DNA from: Beverwykella pulmonaria
Taxonomy: Eukaryota; Ascomycota; Dothideomycetes; Pleosporales; Melanommataceae
Reading direction: 5' to 3'
Assembly: GCA_001599595.1 (NCBI GenBank)
Contig: BCHH01000006.1
Span: 1,684,192 to 1,748,191, forward strand
DNA: 64,000 nt
The notes under the pieces are model-generated. The model did no database searches. It was not told the DNA's origin and worked only from the letters and a program-made list of their open reading frames with translations. Made by a program: the position numbers and the translations under genes. Shown here piece by piece: positions 43,118-53,689 of the stretch. Each line of letters opens with the position of its first letter. The first letter of the stretch is position 1.

Positions 43118-45081
43118 TCACAATACCAAACTCTTCCTAGGTCGACCCGCAGCCCTCTTCTTCTCCAAGGCCCCCATTCCTCCCATAACAACATCTGCAG
43201 CCGGCGTCGATACTGCAGGCGTCGTATCGGCACTCTCCCTAATCCGCTTTTCTTCGGCTTCAGCCTCAGCAGCGCCTTCCTTAGGAAGTCTGAAAGCCAG
43301 ATAAGTCTCCTCAGCTCGTGTGCAAGTGTCGAAGACTTCATTCATGTATCTTTCAACCACATCTGGAGGTCGTACGGCACGAGGAAGTGCCTGGAGAACT
43401 TCAAAATTATTGGACAGTATTATGACTGTGACAGGTTGGTAGAAATCGATATCTTTGATATCGCTCTTCTCGTCAAAGTCTTCAATACGAGGGGGCGGAA
43501 CATATGGAGCAGGTGCTGCTATGGGAGTTGGGTTTTGTGAAGGTGCAGGAGCTGGTATGTTAAGGTTGCCGTTGGCTGTCGTGGGTACCTGCGGCGTCGC
43601 CACTTGCTTGGGGGCTGGTATGGGGGCTGGCATGGATGCAGGCTTCGGGGCTGGCGTTGATGGCGTACTATCTTTCTGAATTGCCTTCGGCTTGGGCTTC
43701 ATCTTGGTAATCAGAAAGGAAAACTTCACTCCTTGGTTATTCGGAAGCCATTCCATAAAGCTGTAAGAAGGAAAGTAAAACTTATCCCCGTTTCCCTCAA
43801 GGAAATCGAAGACAAGCGGGCGATAGCTTGGTTTTTGAGGATGAGTTGCAGGGCCATACGGGGTGAGATGCTGGGACTGGCCATACGTAGGAGTATAAGG
43901 GTTTTGATAGGGTAATGGATTGGGCATTGTAGGTGCCATTTGCGTGTGAGATGCTGCGTTTAGAGCAGGAGAGAACAGTTTCGGCGCGTTCTGGGCCTGC
44001 TGAGCTGGTTGTACAACATGTGGCCGAGGCGGTGGCGTAGGAGCAGCGACTGGAGGAGGTAGCGGCGGTGGTGGCGGCGGCGGCGGCGGAGGAGGTGGGG
44101 GAGCTTTGGCGGCTGCTTCTTTTTGTTTCTGCAGTATACTTGTCAATTCGCTGATGTGGCTTTGGAAGAACTCAAGCTGCTCTTTGCTGGCATGGCCCGC
44201 GGCTACAATCTTCATTACGGCTTTCAGTTCAGGATCCGTCCCAGCCCGTTGTGCCAGCATATGAATGACCGGATCGGGCGCGGGCGTCTGATTAGCACGA
44301 GGGACTGGTACTGTATTGACGCGAGGCGCTGGCGTCTGTGACTTTGGTGGTACTGGCCTGGGCTGGGCGGGTCGCTGTTGCGGGGTGGGGGGCTTTGCGT
44401 ATGGTGTGGCGGGCGCGTTGGTATGCTGTTGGTATGGAGCGTATTGGTTGTGATTAGGCCATTGACCGTATGTCGGAGCTTTCTTCTGCGCTGCGCGTAC
44501 CATCTCTCGCGGGCCGTAGAGTCTTATTGGGAACGTATGTGGTTCGATAACCAGCAATGCCTCCACCGATCCTCCGACCTGAGGAAAGTTCCGGACTATC
44601 TCCTTCTGTCTCTGGATGTTCTGTTTGTCCTCGTCGCTGCGGTCGGCCACCTTTTTCGGAGGGGTGAACAGGGCGTGGAACAATCTGAAGTTGGATCCCG
44701 ATGTCCATACTGCGCGGGAGCGCTGCAGAGAAGCGCTAAGCACACCACTAAGCTAGGTTAGCACCTTGTATTCAAACACATAAAGATAACGGACCTCTGC
44801 TGGATGTCTTGATATTCGTGTGACTGAAGAAGAGCTGGTTGCGGCTCTGGCAATGTTGGCAGTGGCTGCCCGTCGACCAGTCTGATTGGCAACACATGCT
44901 TAGGGGGTTGTTGTGAAGTTTCTGTTATCGGGGTAGCTGGCGTCGAGTCTTTCGCGACCACACTCGTCCGCTTGCGCTTCAATGACGACTTTGCTGCTGT
45001 CTTGCTGGGTGTCTCCTTGGGAGATTCGGGCGCGACTTCTTCTCGGATTCGTGTGCGGGTCGACCGCCGTGGCTCGGACAT
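43118..45081 (-). CDS. SWC3: SWR1-complex subunit, Swc3-like
   Basis: Two exons: 45081-44795 and 44747-43118, giving 638 aa. The N-terminus is basic (MSEPRRSTRTRIR, SSLKRKRTSVV). A conserved segment spans the junction (QSHEYQDIQQSGVLSASL) to FHALFTPPKK. The middle is Pro/Ala/Gln-rich with a run of about 14 prolines near residue 315, and the C-terminal third has FLEGNGDKFYFPSYSFMEWL and MNEVFDTCTRAEETYLAFRL, before a GRPRK AT-hook-like end. This pattern fits fungal Swc3, part of the SWR1 remodeller that exchanges H2A for H2A.Z. The frame is open upstream of 45081, but MSEPRRSTR is the typical family start. It lies next to and co-directional with POB3, another chromatin gene. Confidence 0.75.
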
Positions 45082-45854
45082 GGCGGCAAAATCGAACGCA
45101 CCTGCCTGCAGCCGTGTGGCCAGTAACGATGGGCGGTGGATGGAAAATATTGCGAGAAATGACGATGTCGAATTAGTGGAGTTGAGGCTTCGGGGGCCAA
45201 GATTACAAGGCTCACGCGCCCCGAGGTTTCGGGTCGCAGCCACAGTTGGCTAGCATACTTTTGATCTAGTTCCATGATCTGCAACATCTGAAGGCACTTC
45301 CGAAGCGTCTCCTGAATCCCGCCTTGAGGTCCCACGCCACCGATTTACTGTCTCAGGTCTGCAATTAGAAAGAGGCCCAAGGCTACCAGGTCAGCGGCTA
45401 TGTTTGGGGCGTTGAATACCTCATAGCCATACTCTGGAAATATACATGCAAGGTTGAGAAATCGGCATAAATGTTGGGTTGCAACTAAAGACTACACTAC
45501 GTAAATTGACTCTCAATACATGAGCCAGCGCGAAAAACATGCGACTGCAAGAGAAGATATATATATGGGTATAAAATACGGGGGTCGCTGCTGTAATGAT
45601 TCTGTTCACGGCTGATACTTTGATCTTGATCAACACACCATTGAAAACATTGACAAAAACTCGATTCAAACGGATGCGATTCATATCGAGTCTTCAGGCG
45701 TCAATCTGCTACTGGTTGGGCGTCCAATTATGTATGTTGAGATGTGAGCTGACGGTCGGCCAAAGTTATCAACCTGAAGCCATACACAAGTGGTTATCGT
45801 GGAGTGGACCATAATTATTTGGAGCGCAACTTTGGCTGCGCAAATCGCAGTTGA
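45082..45854. other. Intergenic: Swc3-like promoter, downstream of the Cys-rich membrane protein gene
   Basis: No supported coding frame. The segment 45400-45700 is AT-rich. Confidence 0.45.
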
Positions 45855-46921
45855 TCACTTCTTCAGTGTCACTTCTGCCGGTAGTTCGACGGGCGCATGG
45901 TTTGGGGCAGGGAGTTCCGTAGGCGTGGAGTCGCTCTGGGGAATTGTAGCGCTAGTGGAAGGTAAGCGTACGAACAACAAGCTTGAAGCCAGGACACTCA
46001 CATATACGCATGTTTCACATCCCCTTGACTGTACTGTGCGTACTTCTGAGCCTCACCCGGCCCTGCGGGATAGTACTCGTTGTTCGCGACCTCCACGGGA
46101 TGGTTTCCAGTGTATGCACCTTCAGCGTTATGCTTGGCCTTTTTGCGCCTCCAGAAGAAGAACCCAATGCCAGCGAGTGCAAGCAATACCAACGGGATTG
46201 CGACACCAGCGCCTATGGCTGCCGAATTCGATTTCTTCTTTGGCTGCTCTTCGGTGTTTGCGGCTGGCGACGTCGATACGCTTGCAGAAGCAGGTACACT
46301 GGTTGTAGCCCCAGCGGTCGTTGATGCGAACGGCGAGGATGACGAGGATGAGGAAGCGATGGTCGAGGATCGAGTGAAGGCTTCCGAAATGATAGTGATG
46401 GTCGAGAATTCCTTTTCGGCGAATGAAAATGTCTCAAAGTTGCTCGAACAGTTGCAGTTGTCGCCACAGCAAAACGAGTTGGCGTTGTCCGTATGATTGC
46501 AATTGAACACGCTGGCGCCGTTATCCATCTTGCCCTCTGAAAACAGTCAATACTCAATTGACCAAAAGGCCGTCGGCCATATACAAGGGACGTACTCAGA
46601 CAGTGTTGCGGGCATAGCCCAGATTTCCACGCCTTCTCGGTGCACGTGCCACGATGGAAGGCTGATATTGCGGGATCGTGAGGGTCTACACCTTGTTAGA
46701 AAAATACATTTATTGCCCATCCTTTGGAATGGAATACCTGAGACACATAGTCCGTTATCAAGGCAAGCCTGACCGAGTTTGTAGCAGCAGTGTGATACTG
46801 CGGCATCTGGATTGCACGCTACATCGTCCGGCGAGACATTTCCATTTGGGAAGTAACATGTCTGAGCGAGAGCACTCGATGAAAAGGCGACAACAATCGC
46901 GAGCGTTGCGACAAAACGCAT
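45855..46921 (-). CDS. Cysteine-rich single-pass membrane protein (secreted ectodomain, Ser/Thr stalk)
   Basis: Four exons: 46921-46738, 46661-46596, 46536-46002 and 45951-45855, giving 293 aa. A signal peptide (MRFVATLAIVVAFSSSALA) precedes a Cys-rich ectodomain with paired cysteines: CYFPNG, SHCCYKLGQACLDNGLC, RGTCTEKAW, GLCPQHC, FNCNH and FCCGDNCNC. A Ser/Thr-rich, probably O-glycosylated stalk follows (SSTIASSSSSSS), then a transmembrane helix near 200-225 (GAGVAIPLVLLALAGIGFFF) with RRKKAK stop-transfer and a Tyr/Pro-rich cytoplasmic tail. This layout is common in uncharacterised fungal surface proteins, and wall-stress sensors have a similar plan. The function is unknown. Small exons 2 and 4 were found by continuing the cysteine pattern and the tail in frame. 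Confidence 0.8.
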
Positions 46922-47882
46922 GGTGATTTTGAGAAAACGAGAGGAGTAAGTTGGGTTCGGAAGTCAACAGTGAACGGCGGCGGGACGAGCAGCCTTAAAG
47001 CATCAATGCACCGATTGCTAACGATTCAGGTCATGCCATAGCGTGCCTCATGGACAAATTTCCCCTGTTGTGTTGGATTTTGGACCGGGATCGACATGTT
47101 GGCCCCAACTTGCCCATCTCGAAAAGGAAAAATGGCGAACTTTTCGTGAGATTTTATCAGATTAGCCAGGCACATAATATAGTCGCGCGCGTATTGAGGT
47201 TGAGACCATGATGCCACGGCCATCCCCCCGGTTTTGTGAATCATGTTGTGAGTCGTATTGGTATCACCCTAGCCATGCAGCGTTCACCGGGGAGCACGGA
47301 GAACGTGAGGCGGGAAGCTAGTTGTCCAGCGGTCCTAATACCAACCAGCCCATGGATAGCACCCCATGTTCCTTGGCAATATTGAAATATACTAGAGGGT
47401 TTGTCTTTTGCCAGTAGGAAAAAATGTCCGTAGAATGCTTCAACATAATACCGAAGATGGCCAGTGGTCGTGATACAAACCGGAAGGTTCTCTGATGTGG
47501 AAGCTAACCTCGCGTACCAGATCTTAAATGAACGGATCAGATAGTGGATTTTAAGCGATTGGAAGTCCAGATGACGACATTTACTTTGTCGCTTATCGGA
47601 ATCACAATGTACAAAGGTATTGCACATGGTTACAATGTCCAAGTCTTTTGCAAAATGAAATGGAATCGGATAACTTATGCCAAGCTTAAACTCAACTTCC
47701 AATTCGAGCCTAGTCTCCAAGCTTAATTCAAGCTTATCTCCAACCTCAACCTCGGGACCACGCGCTTCCATCAAGTTCATCATGGGCAGTAAACAATGAA
47801 TTGACAATATCCTTGAACCTTTTCATTCTCCTTCTCCTATCAAAACCACTCATTCACAATCGTGTAGCTAAAGGTTGAAGCC
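46922..47882. other. Intergenic between divergent membrane-protein and hydrolase genes
   Basis: A 188-codon minus-strand frame (47807-47241) occurs, but its N-terminal part is a degenerate repeat of AAGCTT-rich DNA (47690-47740) and it has no family-like motif. I treat it as chance. The rest is promoter. Confidence 0.4.
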
Positions 47883-49462
47883 ATGGTTTCTCTCCACCCC
47901 GTGCTCAAGAGATCCTACTGGGCTTTTGCCGGCCTAGGGGGCATCTACGCAATTTTCATGATCCTATTGACCAATCCGTGGTTTCAACGGCAGTACGTTC
48001 TTCCTTAGTTCTGAAAATTCTTCAAAGGCCAATTTAATAATTGAGTCCAGCGCTCTATACTCGCATAAACTACATTCGGGATTCTGGCACAATGTATCAA
48101 ATCCCGAGTCCTTTGGCTTCGCAAGTCCGTTTTTTGTCCCTACTCAAGCTCCATGTCTATTTATAGGAGGTTTTTTTTCTAATGGATCATGTATTAACAA
48201 TTTGCAGAGGGCCAAGTAACCCCCTTCCATCTCCAAACGAGTGACGGGGAGACATTGTACTGCTGGCACGTGCTCCCACTGGACGTGTATCTCGAGCACG
48301 AAGTCGAGATTGTGCAGAAGTCATCGGGGTTGGTGGACGATTTGATGAAGACGGTGGGATACAGATTGCTTAAAAACGATGCGGAAAGTAGGGTGGTTGT
48401 GAATTTCCATGGCGTAAGACTTTTTCTTGCTCTGATTCTCATTTTTTCCCCGTTCTGGCTGTTACTTGTCTTCCCTATATTCTCCTATCGTCACGTCTTC
48501 TTCTCTCAATCATCGCCATACCCGATTCTCAGCAAAATATACTCCATCTTCCCAACCTAACTCCACCCCAGAACGCCGGCCATATAGCCCAAGGCTTCCG
48601 CACATCAACCTACCGCTCCCTCTCCGGCATCCCCCACACCCACATCCTAACCTGCGACTACCGAGGCTTCGGGCACTCGACACTCAACAACGCCCCGCAT
48701 ATCCCGACAGAAACCGGTCTCATTATCGACGGGGCCTCCCTGGTTTCCTACATTCTCACCACTCTCGCCCATCCATCATCCCGAACCGTGCTCCTAGGCC
48801 AATCCCTTGGCACAGCCGTCACTGCCGCCACAGCGCTGCACTTCAGCACCCCCACCTCCCCATACTTACCACCTATCCCCGCGCCCGCCACACCAGCATC
48901 CCAGCCTCCCTCCTTCGCCGGTATCGTCTTAGTAGCGCCGTTCCCCAGCCTCCCCATCCTCCTCCAAACCTACAAGATCTTCGGTTTAATCCCCGTCCTC
49001 TCCCCCCTGCGCGGATATCCAAAACTAGCAAACTACGTTTCACGCCGGATCGTCGACCTTTGGCCAACACAGGACAGGTTATCTGCTCTTCTCACAGCAT
49101 CGGCGAAAAGTAAGACGCCCGTCCACCTCTCAATTCTCCACGCACGCAACGACCAAGACATTTCCTTCACACTCTCCGAGTCCATCTTTACACACCTCGA
49201 ATCCCTCTTCCTCGGCCACGAGAATATAGTCACGCAAGAGGAGAGACGTAGTATCCATGGTGGGGAGCGGGTAAAGAGGGGCGCGTTTGCGTACCGGCGG
49301 GTAGAGGAGATGGAGGGGGCGAGGAGCGTCGAGTTGGAGATTGTGAGATATGGAGGGCATGACGAGGTGGTGGGGTTTGCGCAGGTTGGTTTGGCTGTGA
49401 GGAGGGCATTCAAGCAGGCGGAGCTGGGAGCTAAGTTTAAGCCGGGGTTGGATGTGGAGTAA
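47883..49462 (+). CDS. Alpha/beta hydrolase, ABHD12/Bem46-like
   Basis: Four exons: 47883-47992, 48051-48124, 48208-48413 and 48572-49462, giving 426 aa. An N-terminal membrane anchor (YWAFAGLGGIYAIFMILLT) is followed by RHALYSHKLHSGFW and FGFAKGQVTPFHLQTSDGE, then YCWHVLPL. The hydrolase core has HGNAGHIAQGFR (oxyanion region), a DYRGFGHS strand and the nucleophile elbow LLGQSLGTAV near residue 210. Likely acid and base are Asp in ARNDQDISF and His in YGGHDEV near the C-terminus. The family hydrolyses lipid esters at intracellular membranes; Bem46-type members affect polarity in fungi. Junction phases were fixed by sequence continuity (A|AG encodes Lys in FAKGQ). The extended loop after residue 230 is Pro-rich. 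Confidence 0.85.
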
Positions 49463-49708
49463 GTTGGCTGGGGAGGGTATGTGATTGGGGAGATCGGAAA
49501 ATTGAGACTGTAGCTTAACAGAGGGAAGGGGGATATCTATTTCGGTCCACTTGCCAGCGGATGCATAATGTACAATATAATCTGTTTCTACATTCCAAGC
49601 GTCCCAATCATTCAGTCACATTCCAATCATGCGTCTATATGCACCCTAACCCACACCAGGTATTACACCAAGAAACATCAAGTCTGCTCTGTTCCCTAAC
49701 AGCCATAA
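49463..49708. other. Convergent 3' region
   Basis: Short spacer between the stops of the hydrolase and the mitochondrial elongation factor; presumably both 3' UTRs. Confidence 0.5.
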
Positions 49709-52231
49709 CTAAGCGTTGCGCCCGCTCTGTTCTTTCTCATACTTGGCCACCAACTCCTTCTGTAATTGCGGCGGCGCCGGACTATAATGGCTGAACTCCA
49801 TCGAAAATTCGCCTTTCCCCTGCGTGGCGGCTCTCAGCTGACTGCTGAACCCAAACATGGAATTCAAACTGCAGTCTGCATACACCGTGAAGTCCTCAGG
49901 CCCGGTCTCTGTATCGTTGATTACCGAGTTCCTCTTATTCAGCAGTCCCACCACATTGCCCTGGAACTCGTTTGGCGCTGTGACAGTGGTTTTCATCAAA
50001 GGTTCGAGGACCTGTGGTGCGCCGGCTTTGAAGGCTTTGCGGAATGCTTGTTGTGTGGCCATTTTGAACGACATTTCCGAGGAGTCAACGGCGTGAGTGG
50101 CACCATCGTTGATCACCATCGAGGCACCCAGGACTCGGTGCCCTAGAAGGGGGCCCTTTTCGCACGAAGCCTTGAATCCCTTTTCACAAGCGAAGAGGAA
50201 CTTTTCGGAAATAGTGCCACCGGAGATCTGTTGTTCGAAGACGTTTTCTGTCAGCGCCTCGTTGGGCTCCATCCACCCTACCACGCGAGCATAGTCTCCA
50301 GAGCCACCGGTTTGCTTCTTGAGCGTGTGGTCAAAGTTCACTCGCTGGGTGATGGTTTCTCGGTAAGCGACTTGCGGTTGGCCAGTCTCGCATTCGACCC
50401 GGTATTCTCGTCGCATGCGCTCGATGTAGATGTCCAGGTGCAGCTCTCCCATTCCTGAGATGACAGTCTCTTGCGATTCGGCATCCACGTGTACCCGGAA
50501 CGTTGGGTCTTCGCGCGTAAATCGGCTCATGGCTTTGCTGAAGTTAGGAGTATCTTTCGTGTGTTTGGGTTTGATGGACAGGGAGATGACGGGCTCGGGA
50601 ACAAACATAGAAGTCTAGTCGGTTAGTAACTGACTTTGTTTCGTCAAGTAGAGGAGCTTACCATTGTATACCCAAGAGCACCATCAGTGAAAGTGTCTCC
50701 GGAAGCACAGTCCACACCAAACACAGCGCAGATCTCGCCGGCGCCGATCTCCTGGATTTCCTCCATCTCGTCAGAGTGCATTCGCACAATCTTGGGTATC
50801 TTGACTTTCTTGTCTGTTCTCGCGTTGAAAACGTTCATGCCCTTCTTCAAGCTCCCCTGATACACCCGAATATATGTTAACTGTCCAAAGTTACTCTCCT
50901 CAAGCTTGAACGCCAATCCCACAAATGGCAGCGAGTTGTACGACACTAGCTTGACTGGGGCTTCTTTCCGCTTCTTGTCCAACGCCATATTCTCGACTTC
51001 GGCGGGATTGGGTAGGTAGTCGCAGACGGCGTCCAGCATAGGCTGCACTGACTTGTCAGCGAGCGCAGATCCTATGACTACTGGTGTGAACTTCAATGAA
51101 ATGGTCGCTCGTCGAATCGCAGCCTTGATCTGCTCCTTCGTTGGCTCCTGTTCATCTAAGAATAATTCCGCGATCTCATCATCGACGTCTGCCAGCGTTT
51201 CAATTAGCTTCTGTCTTTTCTCCTTGCACAGCTCCACAAGGTCTTCCGGAATCTCATCCTTCTCCACAATGATCTCTCCCTTCTCCCCTTCGTTGTATAT
51301 GGCCTTCATCCTGACTAAATCCACGACCCCTTGGAAGTGATCCTCCCGTCCAATCGGTACTTGAATCGCTGCAGCGGGTATCCTGAGCTTGTGGTTGATT
51401 TGCTCAATAGCCTTCCAAGGGTTTGCGCCCATTCGATCCATCTTATTTATAAATGATATCCTGGGAATGTTGTATCTCCTCATCTGCCTGTCCACTGTGA
51501 TTGTCTGGCTCTGAACACCGCTAACCGCGCACAGGATCATGACAGCGCCGTCCAGTACCCGAAGTGCCCGCTCCACTTCAATTGTGAAGTCAATATGACC
51601 AGGTGTGTCAATCAAGTTGATGTGGTATTTCTCCTCCTTTCCATCCTCCTTCTTAACCCAATCACAGAACGTAGCCGCAGACTGAATAGTAATTCCCTTC
51701 TCGCGCTCGAGATCCATGGAGTCCATTTTTGCGCCCACGGCATCCTTCCCCCGCACTTCATGAATGCTGTTGATACGGCCGGTGTAGAAGAGGACGCGTT
51801 CGGTCGCTGTCGTTTTGCCCGAGTCGATGTGTGCAGCAATGCCGATGTTCCTGACTTTGGACAATCTGGCTGCTTCGAGGGGGTTGAGATTCTCGACGAT
51901 GGCATCTTGCGATAGAGCCGTAGGGTCAGCTGCCGCTTTCTCGAGCCTGCGTATGTTCATTAGCTCTCAATTGCGCTCTCCAAATCTCGCGCAATGATTC
52001 GAAACTGCGCAGGGTTGCTCACACTGCAGCTGCAGCTGACTGCCATCTCCGCTGCCCAAATTTCCTCTGGTTGTTAATCCATACTTCGGTTTTCGTCCCA
52101 TTGACATAACCTGTGCGCGACGAGGCGGTGGTCGAGAGGGCGCATCGTGGAGTTCGAGAAGCTCTCCTCGCACCGTTGCGGAGGCAGGTCGTCGCTAGCG
52201 ATTGCGCTCGAACGAGGGACTGCACCCTCAT
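49709..52231 (-). CDS. MEF1: Mitochondrial elongation factor G 1
   Basis: Three exons: 52231-52023, 51946-50662 and 50614-49709, giving 799 aa. It is the translational GTPase that translocates mRNA and tRNA on mitochondrial ribosomes. The N-terminus is Arg/Ser/Ala-rich without acidic residues ([19 protein letters not shown]), a mitochondrial targeting sequence. GTPase motifs are [10 protein letters not shown] (G1, about residue 101), RGKDAVG / EREKGITI (switch I), [10 protein letters not shown] (G3) and NKMDR (G4). Domains II-V follow: [40 protein letters not shown] and [18 protein letters not shown]. The length and the C-terminal [10 protein letters not shown] fit mtEF-G1 rather than the recycling factor Mef2. 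Junctions [12 protein letters not shown] and [14 protein letters not shown] are in frame. Confidence 0.95.
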
Positions 52232-53689
52232 CCTAAGACAAATTGAATAATACAAGAAGGGGGAAATAAAAATGAAGGGACGACGTCGAGGTCTATTGTT
52301 GTCCGCAACACACCACTGCTAAAAAAGTTCGATCAAGCTCGCTAGTGTACTCACGTGATCAGGCGAATCCTTGCATTCGTGGATGGTGGGTTTTGTAAGG
52401 ATACTGCACAAAGGTGCTAGCTCTCGACAGGGAGACCTACACCTGATTATGGAGAGTGTGGAGATGGCCGAGGTAATTTGTACACTGCGCCAAAACTCGT
52501 GGTAGTAAAAGTGGGCTAAAAGAAAAGAAAAGAAAACGGGGATAGTTACTTAACAGAATAGCTAGAGGACAAAAAGCATTAAGATATAGTAAAATTAGGT
52601 ATAATCTAGTACACGGCAGCACTCTATCTATATATACAGAGAGAATAGATATGACTTATAAATATATAAAAATAACTGTAACTCTAAGGGGTCGCTTAGT
52701 AGGCTACAAAGGACAGAACAGAGATTGTATGACATTGGTACTTGAGACGAATCGCTGCCAGTCAGGGCTGGCAGCAGGAGGGTTCGATATATTTGTCATC
52801 ACATGATCCATTCTAACCCATTCTGGCCTCCTATGAGCCATGTTAACTTACAGTAAAGGTAAATATACTATTCTGCATACGAATCAACTTAGTGTTGATT
52901 ATTCATACCTTTTGGGATTGTACTAGCGGAGCGGTGCAGAACCTCGTCCCTGACATTAGGTAATAGACCATTTATTCTATTAAAACTTTATTGTATCGAT
53001 TTGGCGCCACTACGAGACCAGTTGTGTGCTCTTACACTCTTCCGGTCGAACTTAAACGAACCTGGACAATGGGAGAAACATTTGCATCGGGTTGAATGGA
53101 GACTGTTCAGTTGCAATACGAGAAATTATTTGGAGATACTCGGTCTCCAGAAACTTCATCGCCCGTTACAGAGAGGGTAGGCGCCTTACTCACACGAGTA
53201 GGCACATGGCCCTCCTGCATAAGCCCTTAGGGAAACAGAAGTATCTCTCACACTCTACTTACAGAATGTGCACACAGACACTAGTTGCTACTAAGCTGAT
53301 GATATTCAAATTCTAGATCTACATAGCCATCCTAAATATCCAGCAACAGGATCAATTTGACAATCTTCTATTACACTGTGCACGCCAACGTGTGCTAATC
53401 CAAGCACATCATTGTCCTGACTTGACGAACAGTTTCCTTCCAAACAAGTACGCACAAGAACTGTACACACATTATGTCACCCCAATAACACCCCGCAATG
53501 GATATGAAGCTCCGAATAAGTTGTGCTCCTGTAAATGCTGATACCAGAGAGAAGATCGAGAACGCTATGAAGGGGGCACCACAAAAGAGAAGAGATGAGG
53601 GGGGCTGATGACTTAAAATCATAGATAGCTGAGTTGCGACCGACTGCATATTGATACCTTTATAGAAAATGCGTGTGCAATATATCCGG
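52232..53689. other. AT-rich non-coding region, possible transposon relic
   Basis: The MEF1 promoter occupies the left end. From about 52480 to 53340 the DNA is AT-rich with no meaningful frame. An eight-base perfect inverted repeat with a six-base loop lies at 52754-52775 (GCTGCCAG/CTGGCAGC), and a TGTTAACTTACAG word at about 52840 resembles an LTR start. Nothing proves an element. Confidence 0.35.

Noticed and set aside
47241..47807. 188-codon minus-strand frame
   Set aside because: Its N-terminal part is translated from a degenerate AAGCTT-rich repeat, no motif is present, and no splice or leader support is seen.
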